64,000 nucleotides of DNA from Brasenia schreberi (GCA_036023115.1 JAYKKT010000040.1:5739001-5803000), one strand, 5' to 3'. Counted from the stretch's first letter, positions 1 to 11,361 are shown. Notes: a model not told the origin generated them from the sequence alone. Made by a program: numbers and translations.

Positions 1-8
1 AAAGTTCA

Positions 9-125
9 AGTTGAAGGTCATGAGTTCGGCGCCAGGGTGTGCATATAAGAAGTAGGTAGGTTGTTGCCATGTTGGGTTCTCTTACAGGAACTCAGGAGTT
101 CGATCTCTGCAAGGTGATCTTCCTA
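9..125 (+). repeat. SINE-like remnant
   Basis: The first part resembles the middle of a SINE-like copy near 61.1 kb on the minus strand: both have a gttgaaggt(c/t)atgagt stretch followed by a variable run and a tgcat. A second box-B-like motif (gagttcgatctc) follows near position 93. It is truncated by the window edge, so family and borders are uncertain. Confidence 0.3.
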
Positions 126-410
126 AACCCAACTCGCCAATGTAATGAAATTCTGTCTTCCTTGATGAAAAAGAGTTTTCCCATATATTTTCAGAAGAAA
201 ATTATGCCAAATTTCGCTTCGAACATGGAGCATTGATCGACTTAACCCAAGGTTCAACAATGTCTTCCAACCTGTGCCTGAGCTGAGTGCATCTAAAATA
301 TGATGACAACCAAATTGAGAGAAAGAGAACAGGGCTCCTGCCAAGTACTGAGGTGCATATTCATATCTTGATGTAGAGACAGCAGAAACTACATGAATCA
401 CATGCACCAA
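123..410 (-). pseudogene. Exon-like open frame, unrecognised
   Basis: An open frame of 95 codons with balanced, protein-like composition in its first half (for example RYEYAPQYLAGALFSFSQFG). Midway, a second frame reads plausibly onward (HRLEDIVEPWVKSINAPCSK) before a stop, which suggests a one-base frameshift in a once-coding segment. A possible splice acceptor (cattcatgtag-like) precedes the coding-looking part. I do not recognise the family and see no partner exons in the next kilobase. It may be a gene fragment, part of a gene extending off the window, or chance. Confidence 0.25.
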
Positions 411-1034
411 CCACCATGGGCAGCAAGAGCAGCTGCATGATGCTTTCTTGTGTCAGAACAGCATAAGTAGAAAATAGCCCATCATTTTAACCGTGGCCTC
501 TGCATTATAAGTCCACAGATTAATAGGGTTAAATTTTTCCGTTCGAGTTTTTTTTTCTGTGCACAAGATAGCAAACAATGTGCACCAATAGCCAAAACCA
601 TGGGCTATTTTCTAAAATTTGGGTGAGGCAATGTAGGTCTCATCAATGATACTCCACACACACACACACACTCACTTAGGTACAGGGACAGGAAAATCGT
701 AAAAAAGAAGAAGAAAAAACTAGGCGTTTGTATACTTTCCATGTGCACGCCTGAGGATCTGCTCTACACACGAACAAGAAGAGATGATTAGAGAAAAAGA
801 AGGGTGTCGGGGCTGGACCAGAAGTTCAGATTCTACAAACGAGCCCAGCCAGAAACCCAAGGCAGGGGTCCGCCCCAGGTTGGTCCCCCTTGGTGCAAGA
901 ACCCATCAGATATGGTTGATGTGAACTTCCTATACCTTGTCACCATCTCCCTTTTTACCGCAACAAATTATTCCTGTGCGCAGGTGAAAGAAAGATGTGT
1001 TTTCTAGTGAGAGATACTAACTATATCATGAATC
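411..1034. other. Spacer without recognisable gene
   Basis: AT-rich sequence with a short (CA)n run near 660 and a 67-codon open frame at 804-1007 that has no recognisable domain. Nothing functional is visible. Confidence 0.5.
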
Positions 1035-1240
1035 GAGTCATCAAACAAATTGTTCTGAATTAGATTCTTCGACGACAGATGCAATTAACTTATACAAATC
1101 TCTGCTTCTTTCAACTTAATATGGGATCCTTTTACTTATGAATCGATTAGGTTGAAAGGAAAGAACTTGGATTGATAACGAAGTTCCAATTCAAACATGA
1201 GTTTGATTCAGGCTGCATGATATGAGAAAATATTACATTT
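1035..1240 (+). repeat. Dispersed repeat, copy of the 9.8-10.4 kb element interior
   Basis: The run from acaaatctctgc through caattcaaacatgagtttg matches, with scattered changes, the interior of the inverted-repeat element at 9779-10380. In both places the match ends in short AT/TA repeats. The terminal inverted repeats of that element are not seen here, so this copy is partial. Confidence 0.5.
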
Positions 1241-1952
1241 ATATATATCAAATAGTCCTAGAGCATGGCACATTCATTAGGTCCTCGGTAAACACAGGAG
1301 CTATGAAAGGCCAAGCGGCTTTTTTTAAGAATAAATTGTCACTTGTAGCATGCAAAACAGGGGTGGTGGGTGGCTCAGAGCTCGGTTGGTTCCCTCCTTC
1401 CCAGATCAACAACGCCGGCCGTCGCCAATTCCCACCGTCGTTGCTACTACCCAGAGGCGCACAAGATCCTCTTGTTCCCCTAAACTTTTACCACAGTGGT
1501 TTGAGAGAGAGAGAGAGAGAGAGAGAGCGCATAATTCTGGTTAAAGACACAAAGCTTAAGAAGTCAGTCCCTTTCGGCTCATTCAAACACGAAACCGACA
1601 CGAATGAGCTCATAAAGCTGAACCAATCCCAAGTACAAGCAGCTCAGTTCATTTACCAGCCTTTCATTCTTGGCACTGGAGCGGGTAGGGTCCCTATTAT
1701 TATTAGGATCCCTTTAAGGTGTTGCATTCTTCGTGATTTATTAATGACATTACCTATGAAGCTACCTGGACCCAAGTGAACAAAAGCAGCATTTACTTAC
1801 ACCACGGGATACTCATGTGATGACTTAATAAGACACCAAACTCTGCAATGAAATGAAAGCTCTCTTACAGTTCCTTATTTTAAATTATAGATTACTGCAA
1901 ATCTGCAGTAAATATGAGAACATAGTCCACTTATTTTTACTTAAAATGATAC
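1241..1952. other. Spacer with (GA)n microsatellite
   Basis: Contains a (GA)n run at about 1505-1528. Long open frames read across it (185 codons at 1222-1779), but their translation is repeat-driven (RERERERE) and has no recognisable domain, so I do not call a gene. Confidence 0.5.
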
Positions 1953-2330
1953 AACAAAGCCTTTTTCCATACTAGATGGGGTTGGCAAGCTCGAACATCT
2001 AACAATTAACATAAATTAGATCATTTTTATTGTTTTCTTTCAATATTTTTACAATTTAATTTTTCATGTCATTTTACTAAAACTTCTTTTAGTCGTTTTC
2101 TATATGTATAAATCATCTTAAACGATTTTTTCTTATTTTATCGTATATTAATGTCACTTTCAATTTATTCCTAATAATCTCACTATTAATAAAGTATTTT
2201 TTTGATGTAATTACTCATTCATTTTAATATCTTTATTTTTATCATGAACATTTTTATACATATTTATCATTAGCTGTCAACATTCAAAACTATATACCAT
2301 TAGCATTGCTGCTGTATGAATTAAAGTATG
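1953..2330 (-). mobile_element. Degenerate RTE-type LINE 3' fragment
   Basis: Read on the minus strand, this is the 3' end of the same LINE family seen intact in the FAX intron. It keeps the caacaaagcctttttccata tail, then decayed homologues of the region coding WFGHIERR and NKLGV. Many substitutions and indels show it is old. Confidence 0.6.
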
Positions 2331-2772
2331 ACATTCACATGTCATTGATAGAAATGGCTTGAAAATATCGTTCTTTTAAATACTAGAAAGAAAAGAGTGA
2401 CACGGCAATTGTACTTCTTCTATGAATGAAAGGAAAAACAGAAAGCTTTACAGACAGCGAAAAAGTCATAACAGAAAAGAAATAATAGCAAGATGACGAC
2501 GATGCTGATATTGACATGATTGATACATTAAATGGAGCCGCTACCAATCCAACACCATCATTTGATTTTTATCCTTTTGGATGGTAAATCCTGTCATTTA
2601 CTATAACCGCTGCGCTCGGCCCCACAACAGTACAAAGAATGTGAACTAATCTCTGCAAATTGTATAATAAATTACCATTCCATCACTTTCCTGCACAAAT
2701 TGGCCGTTGTTTCATGCAGATTAATCAGGAGGATCAGAAAAGGAAAAACAATAAGAAAGTGGCAACCATCTC
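2331..2772. other. Downstream region of the OVATE gene
   Basis: AT-rich, no gene. The part nearest 2772 is the presumptive 3' untranslated region of the minus-strand OVATE gene. No clear polyadenylation hexamer could be chosen over other AT-rich candidates. Confidence 0.4.
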
Positions 2773-3606
2773 CTAATCTTTGGTGTCATCAAATATGTTC
2801 ATAATGAGGTCAATGAAGGCTCGGACGATAATCCGGTGAGTCTGCTTGTCATTGAGTTGGAGGTAACACTGCAGCAAAGCTTGCAACCTAGGCCACTCTT
2901 TCAAGCAGTGAGCTTCCATCATTTCTTCCATGGAAGTTCTGAAATCCCGATACGGATCGTCCGAGTTCATCGTTACCGTCACGCTCTCCTGGCACAAATC
3001 CAAAAGCTGATCCACCTCTTTTCTCTTCATAACCTCATCCAGTCCAGTAGCATCAGCACCATTTCCACTGACTTCAGCCGTTTGATCTCTTTTGCCTTCT
3101 TCAAGAATTGAGTTGGTAGTGCAAGGGGAGAAAAACAAGCGGCTGGAGCTCAAGCCCCTGACGGGCGGTTCGTCGATTACTGCCGGGTCGGCCGATGAAT
3201 CGGCATAGGAAGAGGACGGCTCTCCGGAGGAGTGAAAGGAACACGAGTCGAGATGACTGCGGAAGGGGAAGAGGAGGAGTTTGTGTTTCTCAGTGTCATC
3301 TTTTTGGTCATCATCACCATCTTCTTCTTCTTCTTTGTGGCGGTCGTCGTCGTTGAGGAAGATGGAGTTGAAGCGGGTATAGACGTCGTGGGTGAACCGG
3401 AAAGAGAGTGTCTTTGGTTGTTGGACGCACAAGCAGGAGGGTGAGGTGGGTTTCAAGTTGGAGAGAGTTTGGTGCAGAGATCTGACCAGCCCTGCCTTGC
3501 CCATTATCTGCTCTTTTGGCACCAAATCGTATATCTCTCTTCCTCTCGCAGGACAAGGGGCGTGAGAGAGAGTTGCAAAAGACGAAAACAGAGCGAGTGA
3601 GAGCAT
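2773..3606 (-). CDS. OVATE family protein (OFP), single exon
   Basis: Encodes up to 277 residues. The C-terminal ~60 residues (about 211-272) form an OVATE domain, with the hallmark DPYRDFRTSMEEMM, a CYLQLN core and an IIVRAFIDLIM helix. The N-terminal half is low-complexity, with acidic (KEEEEDGDDD) and serine-rich stretches, as is usual in the family. OVATE proteins are plant-specific nuclear repressors that bind homeodomain proteins of the KNOX/BELL groups and TRM proteins and shape organ growth and secondary walls; this role is inferred from the family. Intronless, as most OFP genes are. The first ATG has a poor context (cytosines at -3 and +4). Met35 (MGKAGLV) has A at -3 and G at +4 and resembles OFP N-termini, so a 243-residue start there is a real alternative. 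Confidence 0.9.
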   Translation of the reverse strand: MLSLALFSSFATLSHAPCPARGREIYDLVPKEQIMGKAGLVRSLHQTLSNLKPTSPSCLCVQQPKTLSFRFTHDVYTRFNSIFLNDDDRHKEEEEDGDDDQKDDTEKHKLLLFPFRSHLDSCSFHSSGEPSSSYADSSADPAVIDEPPVRGLSSSRLFFSPCTTNSILEEGKRDQTAEVSGNGADATGLDEVMKRKEVDQLLDLCQESVTVTMNSDDPYRDFRTSMEEMMEAHCLKEWPRLQALLQCYLQLNDKQTHRIIVRAFIDLIMNIFDDTKD

Positions 3607-3643
3607 GAGGAAATAAACTGGAAATTTTTAGTGGGTGTGGTAC

Positions 3644-3690
3644 TTATATGGAACTATCACGTGATCTCTCTCCCTCTATTTATATTTATA
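3644..3690 (-). promoter_or_regulatory. Core promoter of the OVATE gene: two TATA-like boxes and a G-box
   Basis: On the minus strand a TATAAATATAAATAG stretch lies around 3676-3690 and a second TATAAG at about 3644-3649. Between them is a CACGTG G-box (3658-3663), within atcacgtgat. The upstream TATA would place transcription start near 3650, about 45 nt before the first ATG and 145 nt before Met35. Confidence 0.5.
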
Positions 3691-3709
3691 TGGAACACAT
3701 CTTATGTCA

Positions 3710-4187
3710 TTAGAATCAATTTTTGAAAGTGATAAGAATTGAAGAATATAAGAATTGTTACCAATAAAATTAATGGTGGTTGGTTAAAAAGAAGAGGAAC
3801 ATAAGGTATTATTTGTGATAAGAAGATACCATTAAAATTAAAAGATAAATATTATAGAGCAGTAATTAGACCTGCCATGTTTTATGGTTATAAGTGTTGG
3901 ACAGTTAAATCAACATGTATAAAAGATGTCTATGAAAGAAACGAAGATATTGATATGGATGAGTGTTCATACAAGAAAAAACCATGTACATAATTAGGTT
4001 ATTAGAAACAAATTAGGAGTGACACCAATAGAGGATAAAATGAGAGAATATCGTTTAAAATGATTTGAACATATAGAAAAAATATCAAAAGAAGAACCTA
4101 TAAGAATGAATGAAAAACTAGATTTTAAAAGTATTAAAAGTGTCAGAGGATGACCATAAAAGTGTTGAAAAAAAACAATAAAAGTCA
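3710..4187 (+). mobile_element. RTE-type LINE remnant next to the OVATE promoter
   Basis: Aligns by eye with the LINE at 63.2-63.7 kb. The landmarks agcagtaattagacctgcc, acaaattaggagtgacacc and atagaggataaaatgagaga occur in the same order. Frames are broken throughout. It begins about 100 bp upstream of the OVATE start codon, so it forms the proximal upstream region of that gene. The (TTG)n tail is missing. Confidence 0.75.
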
Positions 4188-4649
4188 GCCAGAGATAAAA
4201 CCAGTATAATCGGACAGGGACCAGAGACCCCTTAATTCCGTCCCTGTCCCACCTTCCATGTAACCGGACCTGGAACTGGTAGTTCAAAAACGTTCCTCCA
4301 CTTTCTTATTCTTTTATTTTTTTCAACTTATTTTATATACTTTCACAGTTTTTAATGGTTTGGATGTCAAACCAAACCGGCCTGATCCACTTCATTCTAG
4401 AAAGATCATCACTATAAAGAACATATCAATATCCAAACACGTCATTAAAAACGTGCTTAGTTCATTCTAGAAGAATTATCACTTGTTTCATTATAGTGAC
4501 ATGATCTTTATTTGAACTATAGTTTTAACTTATTTTAATGCACGTTGTCCAAAGAACCATATGTTGAACAGTCAATAAGATCGCGATAAGTTTATATTTC
4601 CTTTATAATAACCATATCGGCTACTTATCCTTGACCCCAAACAACTCTT
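4188..4649. other. Spacer with a short inverted repeat
   Basis: No gene. Around 4218-4254 a gacagggaccagagacccc stretch and a nearby cgtccctgtccc form an imperfect palindrome, possibly a remnant of a DNA transposon end. Confidence 0.35.
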
Positions 4650-4932
4650 TTTCTACACATGTTCGGTTCCTAATAGGTCCGACAGTTCCAACCAAAACCG
4701 AACCAGGCCAGGAATCATATGGACCTGAAATTGGTGTAACTAGAATCAACGGTTTCAAACTGTCGTTTCTGTTCTTTTTCTTTTTTCTTTTTTAAATAAA
4801 TGACTGGTTCTAGATGGTTTGGACTCAAATCGGAACCTTGAAACTGGCGGTTTTAGAACTATAATCGAAACTGGTCTCGGTTCTTCAGTTTAAAACCCCC
4901 GGTTCTGGTTTACTTAGAACCAGACATGTCTA
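4650..4932 (+). repeat. Dispersed repeat ending in CATGTCTA
   Basis: Rich in aaccg/ggttc words and ending in gtttacttagaaccagacatgtcta. The same ending recurs at 58.4 kb, and shorter versions at 15.3, 20.8 and 25.6 kb. It looks like a medium-copy mobile-element family; no coding sequence is visible. Confidence 0.45.
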
Positions 4933-5371
4933 CCTGTTCCTATAGTAGGTGCATAGAGGAAGCAACACAAAGATTTCTTAGGAAGTGGACAATTCTATTA
5001 TTATTGTCAATCAATTAAACAACGAGCTCAATTTTGGAGTTTTGAAGATTAACGACAAAAAATTCATGAATACCCAATAATTTTTATGCTTACTCTTTGT
5101 GATCTAATGCAACCCTCCTCCTTTGCCGGCGCTTAGTACTGGTTATGTAAGGGCAAACAGTCCCCCAAAACGGAGTCATTATATTCCAACTCTTGTTTTC
5201 TGGGGCTTTTCTCCTCCTAACCCACAAAAAAAAGAGTTAAAACACAGGTAGAGGAGCTTGGGTTTCCGGGCTAATCATCTTAGCTTGCCTATCATAAGAG
5301 AAAGAAAAGGAGAAACATAGTTTAAAAGGCCAAACTAAGGGGATTATGAGGCAATTAGTTAATTAATGATG

Positions 5372-5465
5372 TTTATCTAGCTCTTGGTCATTGGGTTAAC
5401 TGGATAACCCTGTAAGAGGAGGTTAAGAGGTCGATACCCCGGGATGCATCTCTTAAGGGATGGCT
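5372..5465 (+). repeat. SINE-like, tRNA-derived repeat
   Basis: A tagctcttggtcattgggtt stretch resembles polymerase III box A, and gaggtcgataccccg about 45 bp later resembles box B, followed by ggatgcatctc as in other copies. Weaker match than the copy at 5726. Confidence 0.35.
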
Positions 5466-5725
5466 TGGCACAACCTTCTCCTTCAAGGAATTATGGTTGT
5501 CACACTAGAGCCCACTTTGAGCCTCATTCTTCCAACCTTGCTTCAAGGTATATAAATCATTACTCGATTATGGTCTATCATTGAAGTAATATTTCTTCCT
5601 TGATATTTCAATTATTCTGATTCTAACTTCATTGCCTTATATAAAGAGGATCTCTACATAATTGGGTTGATGAGAATCTTTTTTCCTCTATTCTTATTTT
5701 GTCATGGTTCTCGTTCATCGTGATT

Positions 5726-5825
5726 CAACATTAGCTCAATGACAGAGCGCTCTAGCACCATTTGCTGCTGGTGAGGAGTTCGACTCCTAGAGGATGCATG
5801 TGTGTTTAGGCTTCTGCAACCTTTA
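5726..5825 (+). repeat. SINE-like, tRNA-derived repeat (copy a)
   Basis: Box-A-like attagctcaatgacagagcg and box-B-like gaggagttcgactcc are spaced as in tRNA-derived SINE heads. The same order with ttgctgctggtgaggagttc between them occurs at 57.36-57.46 kb, so this is a repeated family and not a tRNA gene. Confidence 0.5.
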
Positions 5826-6834
<1,009 letters not shown>

Positions 6835-7368
6835 AACTAGGGGAATCCAATTGATTTTCAACCGTTTTTTAAACTATGCTCATCAATATGAACTGGCCGT
6901 CCTCAATAGTACGTGAAACAAGAAGAAAATGATGTATTACAAGAAAATGAAGTGTTTCAAACAAAAACCGTCCCTGATTCTGATTTTTCTAGCCGGGACA
7001 ATCAAGCTCGAGAAATTCAACAGTTCAAACTTCTATAGCAACTGTTGGTGATGAGGCTGCTCATCTATCTGACATGTATGACTAATTGATGAGACTCTTC
7101 AAACTTCCGGCCAAAATTGAACATTCCGACTCCGGCTATTCTCACTTGCAGGCTTTTTATCAGCCTTGAAAATCTTGGTTCAGCCTTAGTTCCTTTGGTA
7201 CTTCTTTCCCCACAAGCAGGGTGAGGGCCAAGGGAAACAAGGTGACGCATTTCCAAGCTGAAACGAGCTTGAAATTGTATGAAATCCAAGGCCCAAACAG
7301 GAATATAATTGGATTGATTCAGAGCTGAACCAGGGGCAAGTTTAGTCCTATGAATTTCGTCTCCCTCG

Positions 7369-7406
<38 letters not shown>

Positions 7407-7739
7407 AAACAAGCACGACCAAGACGAATCATTATGGCCAACGAGTGCAAGCTTTGAACATGAATTTTGTCTTCTCAAAGGGGGAAGAAACGAAAACGAA
7501 TTGCACCAAAGGCTTATAATTCAAACCGAAACATATATTTTTGTTTTATCAACTCAAATTAAGTTCAAACTATTATTTATTTAAACAAACATCACAAAAT
7601 TCAATCTGTAAACAGTATATACACCATCCAGCGCTCGACGAAACACCAAGCGCCCAAAACACTGTTGCTCAACTCTTCTCATAGCCAAAGTCGAAGGCGA
7701 GAACGAAAGATATCTGTAGCGATCAAACAGATAGCCCGC
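6835..7739. other. Spacer downstream of the HIPP gene
   Basis: No recognisable gene. Contains a (CT)n(CA)n run near 7369-7406. The part next to 7739 should be the 3' untranslated region of the minus-strand HIPP gene. Confidence 0.45.
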
Positions 7740-8843
7740 TTAGCAGAGAACACAAGAATTAGGGTTCTCCTCTGCGGTGGTCACATAGTAGTGACTGATC
7801 ATGTATGGGTTGTAAGTCTGGCAAGCCTTCAACAGCTCTGCAGACGGGTCCTTTTTCGGCTCGTCCTTCTTCTTTGGTTCCTCTTTCTTGCCCTCTTCCT
7901 TCTTTACAGGGCCTACGGTCAGTATCTCTGCGTGACACCATAGCTTCCTCAGTTTCGTCACCACGTCTACTGGATCGACGTCGCCTACCACTGTCATCTT
8001 CTTCTCTTTCATGTCCATAGATATCTGATCAATCCCTGCAGTACCAAACACAAAACCAATTTGCTATGAGACATAAAAGATCACAAGAAATATTTCTTCT
8101 GAGGGAAACAAAAGGGCCATCAAACGTTAATTCACGGAAACAGAGCATAACACTGAAAGGTGAAAGGCAGGAGTTTTGGTGACCACCACCTTCCTAGGCT
8201 GGGCTTCTCATAGGATTTGTGTACAATTGAAAGGGGACCAAAACATCGAGAATCGAATTCAACAACAACAACTAAGCCTTTTCCCATACTAAACGGGGTC
8301 AGCTAAAGAGAATCGAATTAAAGAACGAAAATGCAAATTAACGAAGAAGAAGAAGAAAGAGAAAGATAAGAAACAGAGGCACTAAATTTCACGTGTTTCT
8401 TTTGAAAGGAGTTCAGGAAGAGTGGATGCTTCATGAAAGATAATTTGATAGAAACAGAGAATCAGGTGAACCCCAATTTCTCTTTTCAGTCACTTTGACG
8501 GTGGGACTCAAGAGCAGAGGAGAGACAATCACATAAAGAAAATCCTAAAGTTGCAGTCGTATAGTGCATTATCTTGACAACATCAACTGCTTTGATTGTT
8601 TAATAAATACAAACACAAACAGAAAAACAAACAAGTGAATAGTAAAATCAAGTACCTTCAAGAGCAGAGACGGCTCGCATGGCCTTCTTCTTCGCCTTGT
8701 CATCATGCAAATCCAATTTCACAACAACTTGCTGCAACAATCAAAACCACGAACTAAATTAGTTCAGAGAACCAACATAAAAAATCACAACGCAGCAAGA
8801 AACAGAGCTTGTTTCAGTTCTTCTAAACATCACATACCTTCAT
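7740..8843 (-). CDS. Heavy-metal-associated isoprenylated plant protein (HIPP39-like), three exons
   Basis: Coding exons are 8838-8843, 8656-8731 and 7740-8035, with GT/AG borders and matching phases, giving 125 residues. Exon 1 codes only Met-Lys, a common HIPP layout. Residues 1-68 read as an HMA fold ([32 protein letters not shown]), but the metal-binding CxxC of loop 1 is absent: the loop reads HDDKAKKK. Residues 71-90 are a Lys/Glu/Pro-rich linker. The C-terminus CVLC is a CaaX box, predicting prenylation and membrane attachment. Family members act in metal homeostasis and stress responses; without CxxC, metal binding is doubtful and a protein-interaction role is more likely (inference). 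Closest in my memory is Arabidopsis HIPP39-type proteins. Intron 2 contains a LINE tail. Confidence 0.88.
8264..8312 (-). mobile_element. LINE 3'-tail fragment inside a HIPP intron
   Basis: The run caacaacaactaagcctttt followed by cccatactaaacggggtca is the 3' end of the RTE LINE family on the minus strand. Only about 50 bp remain. It lies in the second intron of the HIPP gene. Confidence 0.7.
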
Positions 8844-8980
8844 ATTTAGAGGCAAGGATTACAAAGAGAAAGGGAATAGATAGAAATCAAGATGATGGTG
8901 ATGATAGTGAGATATGCACCAGAGGAGGTCTTAGGAGTCGCTGAACTCAAATGAATGGTGGCTGTGTTGTAAAGGAGGAA

Positions 8981-8986
8981 CTTATA
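8981..8986 (-). promoter_or_regulatory. Probable TATA box of the HIPP gene
   Basis: A minus-strand TATAAG in gtctataagttcc, about 140 bp before the start codon. It would put the transcription start near 8950 and give a pyrimidine-rich leader of about 110 nt. Confidence 0.4.
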
Positions 8987-9054
8987 GACGTGAGCAATCA
9001 GAAAGGCTCAAGGCAAAGGGGGAGTACCAGAGAACGCCGGTAAGTGTTAGATGT

Positions 9055-9243
9055 TTCGATGAAGGCGACAAGAGTGTCGCAACTCGTAGAAAATATAGAG
9101 ACGACTGGGGCCACACTACCATCCCTCCGTAGCAAAGCCGCCCCTTTCCCCCCCCGCCCGCCAACCCCCACACGCACACAAATTCGATGAAGGCGACGCG
9201 TGTCGCAACTCGTAGAAAATATAGAGACGACGGGGCCACACTA
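9055..9243 (+). repeat. Direct repeat of about 62 bp upstream of the HIPP gene
   Basis: The segments at 9055-9118 and 9183-9243 are nearly identical (ttcgatgaaggcgac, gtcgcaactcgtagaaaata, ggccacacta), with a few indels. They are separated by a C-rich spacer (cccctttccccccccgcccg). This is a local duplication of roughly 127 bp period. Confidence 0.85.
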
Positions 9244-9778
9244 AGGCCGCTCCCCCACCAACAGAAAATTTGAAAATTAGGGTAGTATTTGATTTTTTTT
9301 TTTGAAAAATCAAAAATCTTTTTTTTAAATTTTTCAAAAAATGGTTATATGAAAATATGATACCTTTAACCATTTACCTATAAATATGATAACTTGAAAT
9401 ATTTTTGCGTTAATAATAGTAGGTTTTGATCGAATTTTAAAATTTGATCCCAATCAACAACCCACTACCCAACCATGAACCCCAACCCTAATTCTCCTTT
9501 TTCTCTCTCCTTTCCTTTTTCTGTCCGCGTGGCCGACTCGCTCTCTCAACCGATGACGGTGGTGGAGCAAGTGAAGTTGCGACATGCTTCCCACGCTTTC
9601 TCCCTGACTTGCAATGGAAGAAAGGTCGAGTCTAACTCTGCAAAAGGAAAAACTCCTAACACGACGGTCAATTCTTTCTAAGTACGGCTCTTATTCAAAC
9701 ATAGTTAGTTGCTCGTGGTTCAACGGGGCGGCTCAACACAAAGATGAACTCGTCTTTCTTCGATTCATGATTTACATG
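9244..9778. other. Spacer
   Basis: AT-rich with homopolymer T/A tracts. A 68-codon frame at 9475-9681 has no recognisable domain. No gene is called. Confidence 0.4.
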
Positions 9779-10154
9779 AAAAAGTAACTTTTTTCTTTTT
9801 TCAATCTTAAGTCATTCCTCAATTTTGATCAAATGATCAAAAGAGGGTTGCAAATAAATTACATCTACCAGCTTCTCTCTCATATATACATATATATTTG
9901 GTCAAAAGAGGGTTGCAAACAAATTGACATATTCATACCTAACGATTTTCCACAAAGTGGTGACGAAACGTATAACTTGTACAAATCTCAGCCTCTTTCA
10001 ACTTATTGTCAGCCTCTTTCAGATATGAATCTATCTGATTCAGAAGGGAAGAACTTGCATCAGTATCTCAGTTTCAATTCAAACATGGGTTTGATTCACA
10101 CTCCATGTTCTGAGAAATATTATACATGTACATATATATACATATACATATATG

Positions 10155-10208
<54 letters not shown>

Positions 10209-10380
10209 CATATATATATATACATATACATATACATATATATATATATGTGTGTGTGTGTGTGAGTGCGCGCAAGCACATGTTTATAACCTAGTTTGTG
10301 TGCAATTCGATGTAAACCTCTTCATCATTTGATCAAAATTGATGAATGAATTAAGATTGAAAAAGTAAAAGCTACTTTTT
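9779..10380. mobile_element. Probable MITE or non-autonomous DNA transposon with ~58 bp inverted termini
   Basis: The left end (aaaaagtaacttttttctt, then ttcaatcttaagtcattcct and aattttgatcaaatgat) reappears as its reverse complement at 10323-10380 with about seven differences. The interior has a 25 bp direct repeat (caaaagagggttgcaaa, twice), and an imperfect TA/CATA array ending in (TG)n at 10125-10264. A partial copy of the interior lies near 1.0-1.2 kb. No clear target duplication flanks it, and no transposase is coded. Confidence 0.65.
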
Positions 10381-10714
10381 ACAAAACTAATGAGACTGGT
10401 AATCTCTTCCTCCTCTCTCCCTCTCTCTATATAAAAGGTGATGATAAATGACAAACATTTTCACCATTGTTATTGATGGAGATTGTATCACTATATTTTT
10501 ATATTTTATATTTATCGTCTCAACCGTTATGAAGGATTATTTGACATAGTTTGTCTTGAGTGATCAAGTTTGACACAGCCATGACCTCGACTGAAGATTG
10601 TGGACTATTAAGTAATATGGGATCGAAACGGATTTAATCCAACAGCTTTTATTGTTCGAGGACAAAATTGTTGAAAGGAAACAATAAAAAATAATTTAGT
10701 TTATGAAACTGGAT
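10381..10714. other. Spacer
   Basis: No gene or clear repeat; contains a short CT run and AT-rich sequence. Confidence 0.4.
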
Positions 10715-11240
10715 AGATCGGTTGAACCGGGAACCGATCGGTGATCCTGTTGGGTTGGGTCCACATGTTAGACTGTACTGGAAAAAAAAGACTTTAGAGT
10801 CTTCTTTTGAAAATTTGATTTTTGTTTATTTTTCAAAATTATAAATTTAGTAAATTTCTTTTAATGATTTAAAAGGGTTTTCGAAGTCTTTGTTTTATTT
10901 GGAGATGGTCAATTAGTTGGAACCTATTGAAGCGGAGTTGTTTGATACTTCCTAGTTGAACCTCCTTTTATCATAGTTTATGGAACTAGACAAGACCGGC
11001 TGGAAGAAAAGTTGAACCAGGAATGGAACCCTGTTCCGGTTCGATTCACATGTTAGACGAGTCATTAAAAGCTTCTCATCGGTGTACCAATCGGTTGAAC
11101 ACGTCCAAAATAATAATAAATTTAATAATTTTCTTTTATTGGTCTGAATGGGTTTTTGAAGTCTCTGTCTTATTTGGAGATGGTCGATCAAATGAAATCA
11201 ATTCAAACGATATTATTTGATACTCTCTTGGTTGTTTATT
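10715..11240 (+). repeat. Degenerate tandem duplication, about 270 bp unit
   Basis: Two consecutive blocks share cacatgttagac, then a T-rich stretch, gggttttcgaagtct or gggtttttgaagtct, and tatttggagatggtc followed by ttgatacttc or ttgatactct. The sequence ggttgaaccgggaacc links it to the aaccgg-rich repeat family. No coding content. Confidence 0.55.
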
Positions 11241-11270
11241 TTCTTAGTAAATATTACGTAACAATATAAT

Positions 11271-11361
<91 letters not shown>

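Noticed and set aside
1222..1779. 185-codon plus-strand frame
   Set aside because: Runs through a (GA)n microsatellite and has no recognisable domain or gene-like composition.
5726..5800. Possible tRNA gene (box A and box B present)
   Set aside because: No cloverleaf can be drawn with proper acceptor and anticodon stems, and a second diverged copy with the same non-tRNA insert exists at 57.4 kb; fits a SINE head.
7665..8020. Plus-strand frames over the HIPP last exon
   Set aside because: Shadows of the HIPP coding strand.
10079..10332. Frames coding IYIYIY or THTHTH repeats (also at 6.2, 6.7, 19.7, 24.1, 26.2, 28.2 and 62.3 kb)
   Set aside because: Translations of dinucleotide microsatellites, not proteins.
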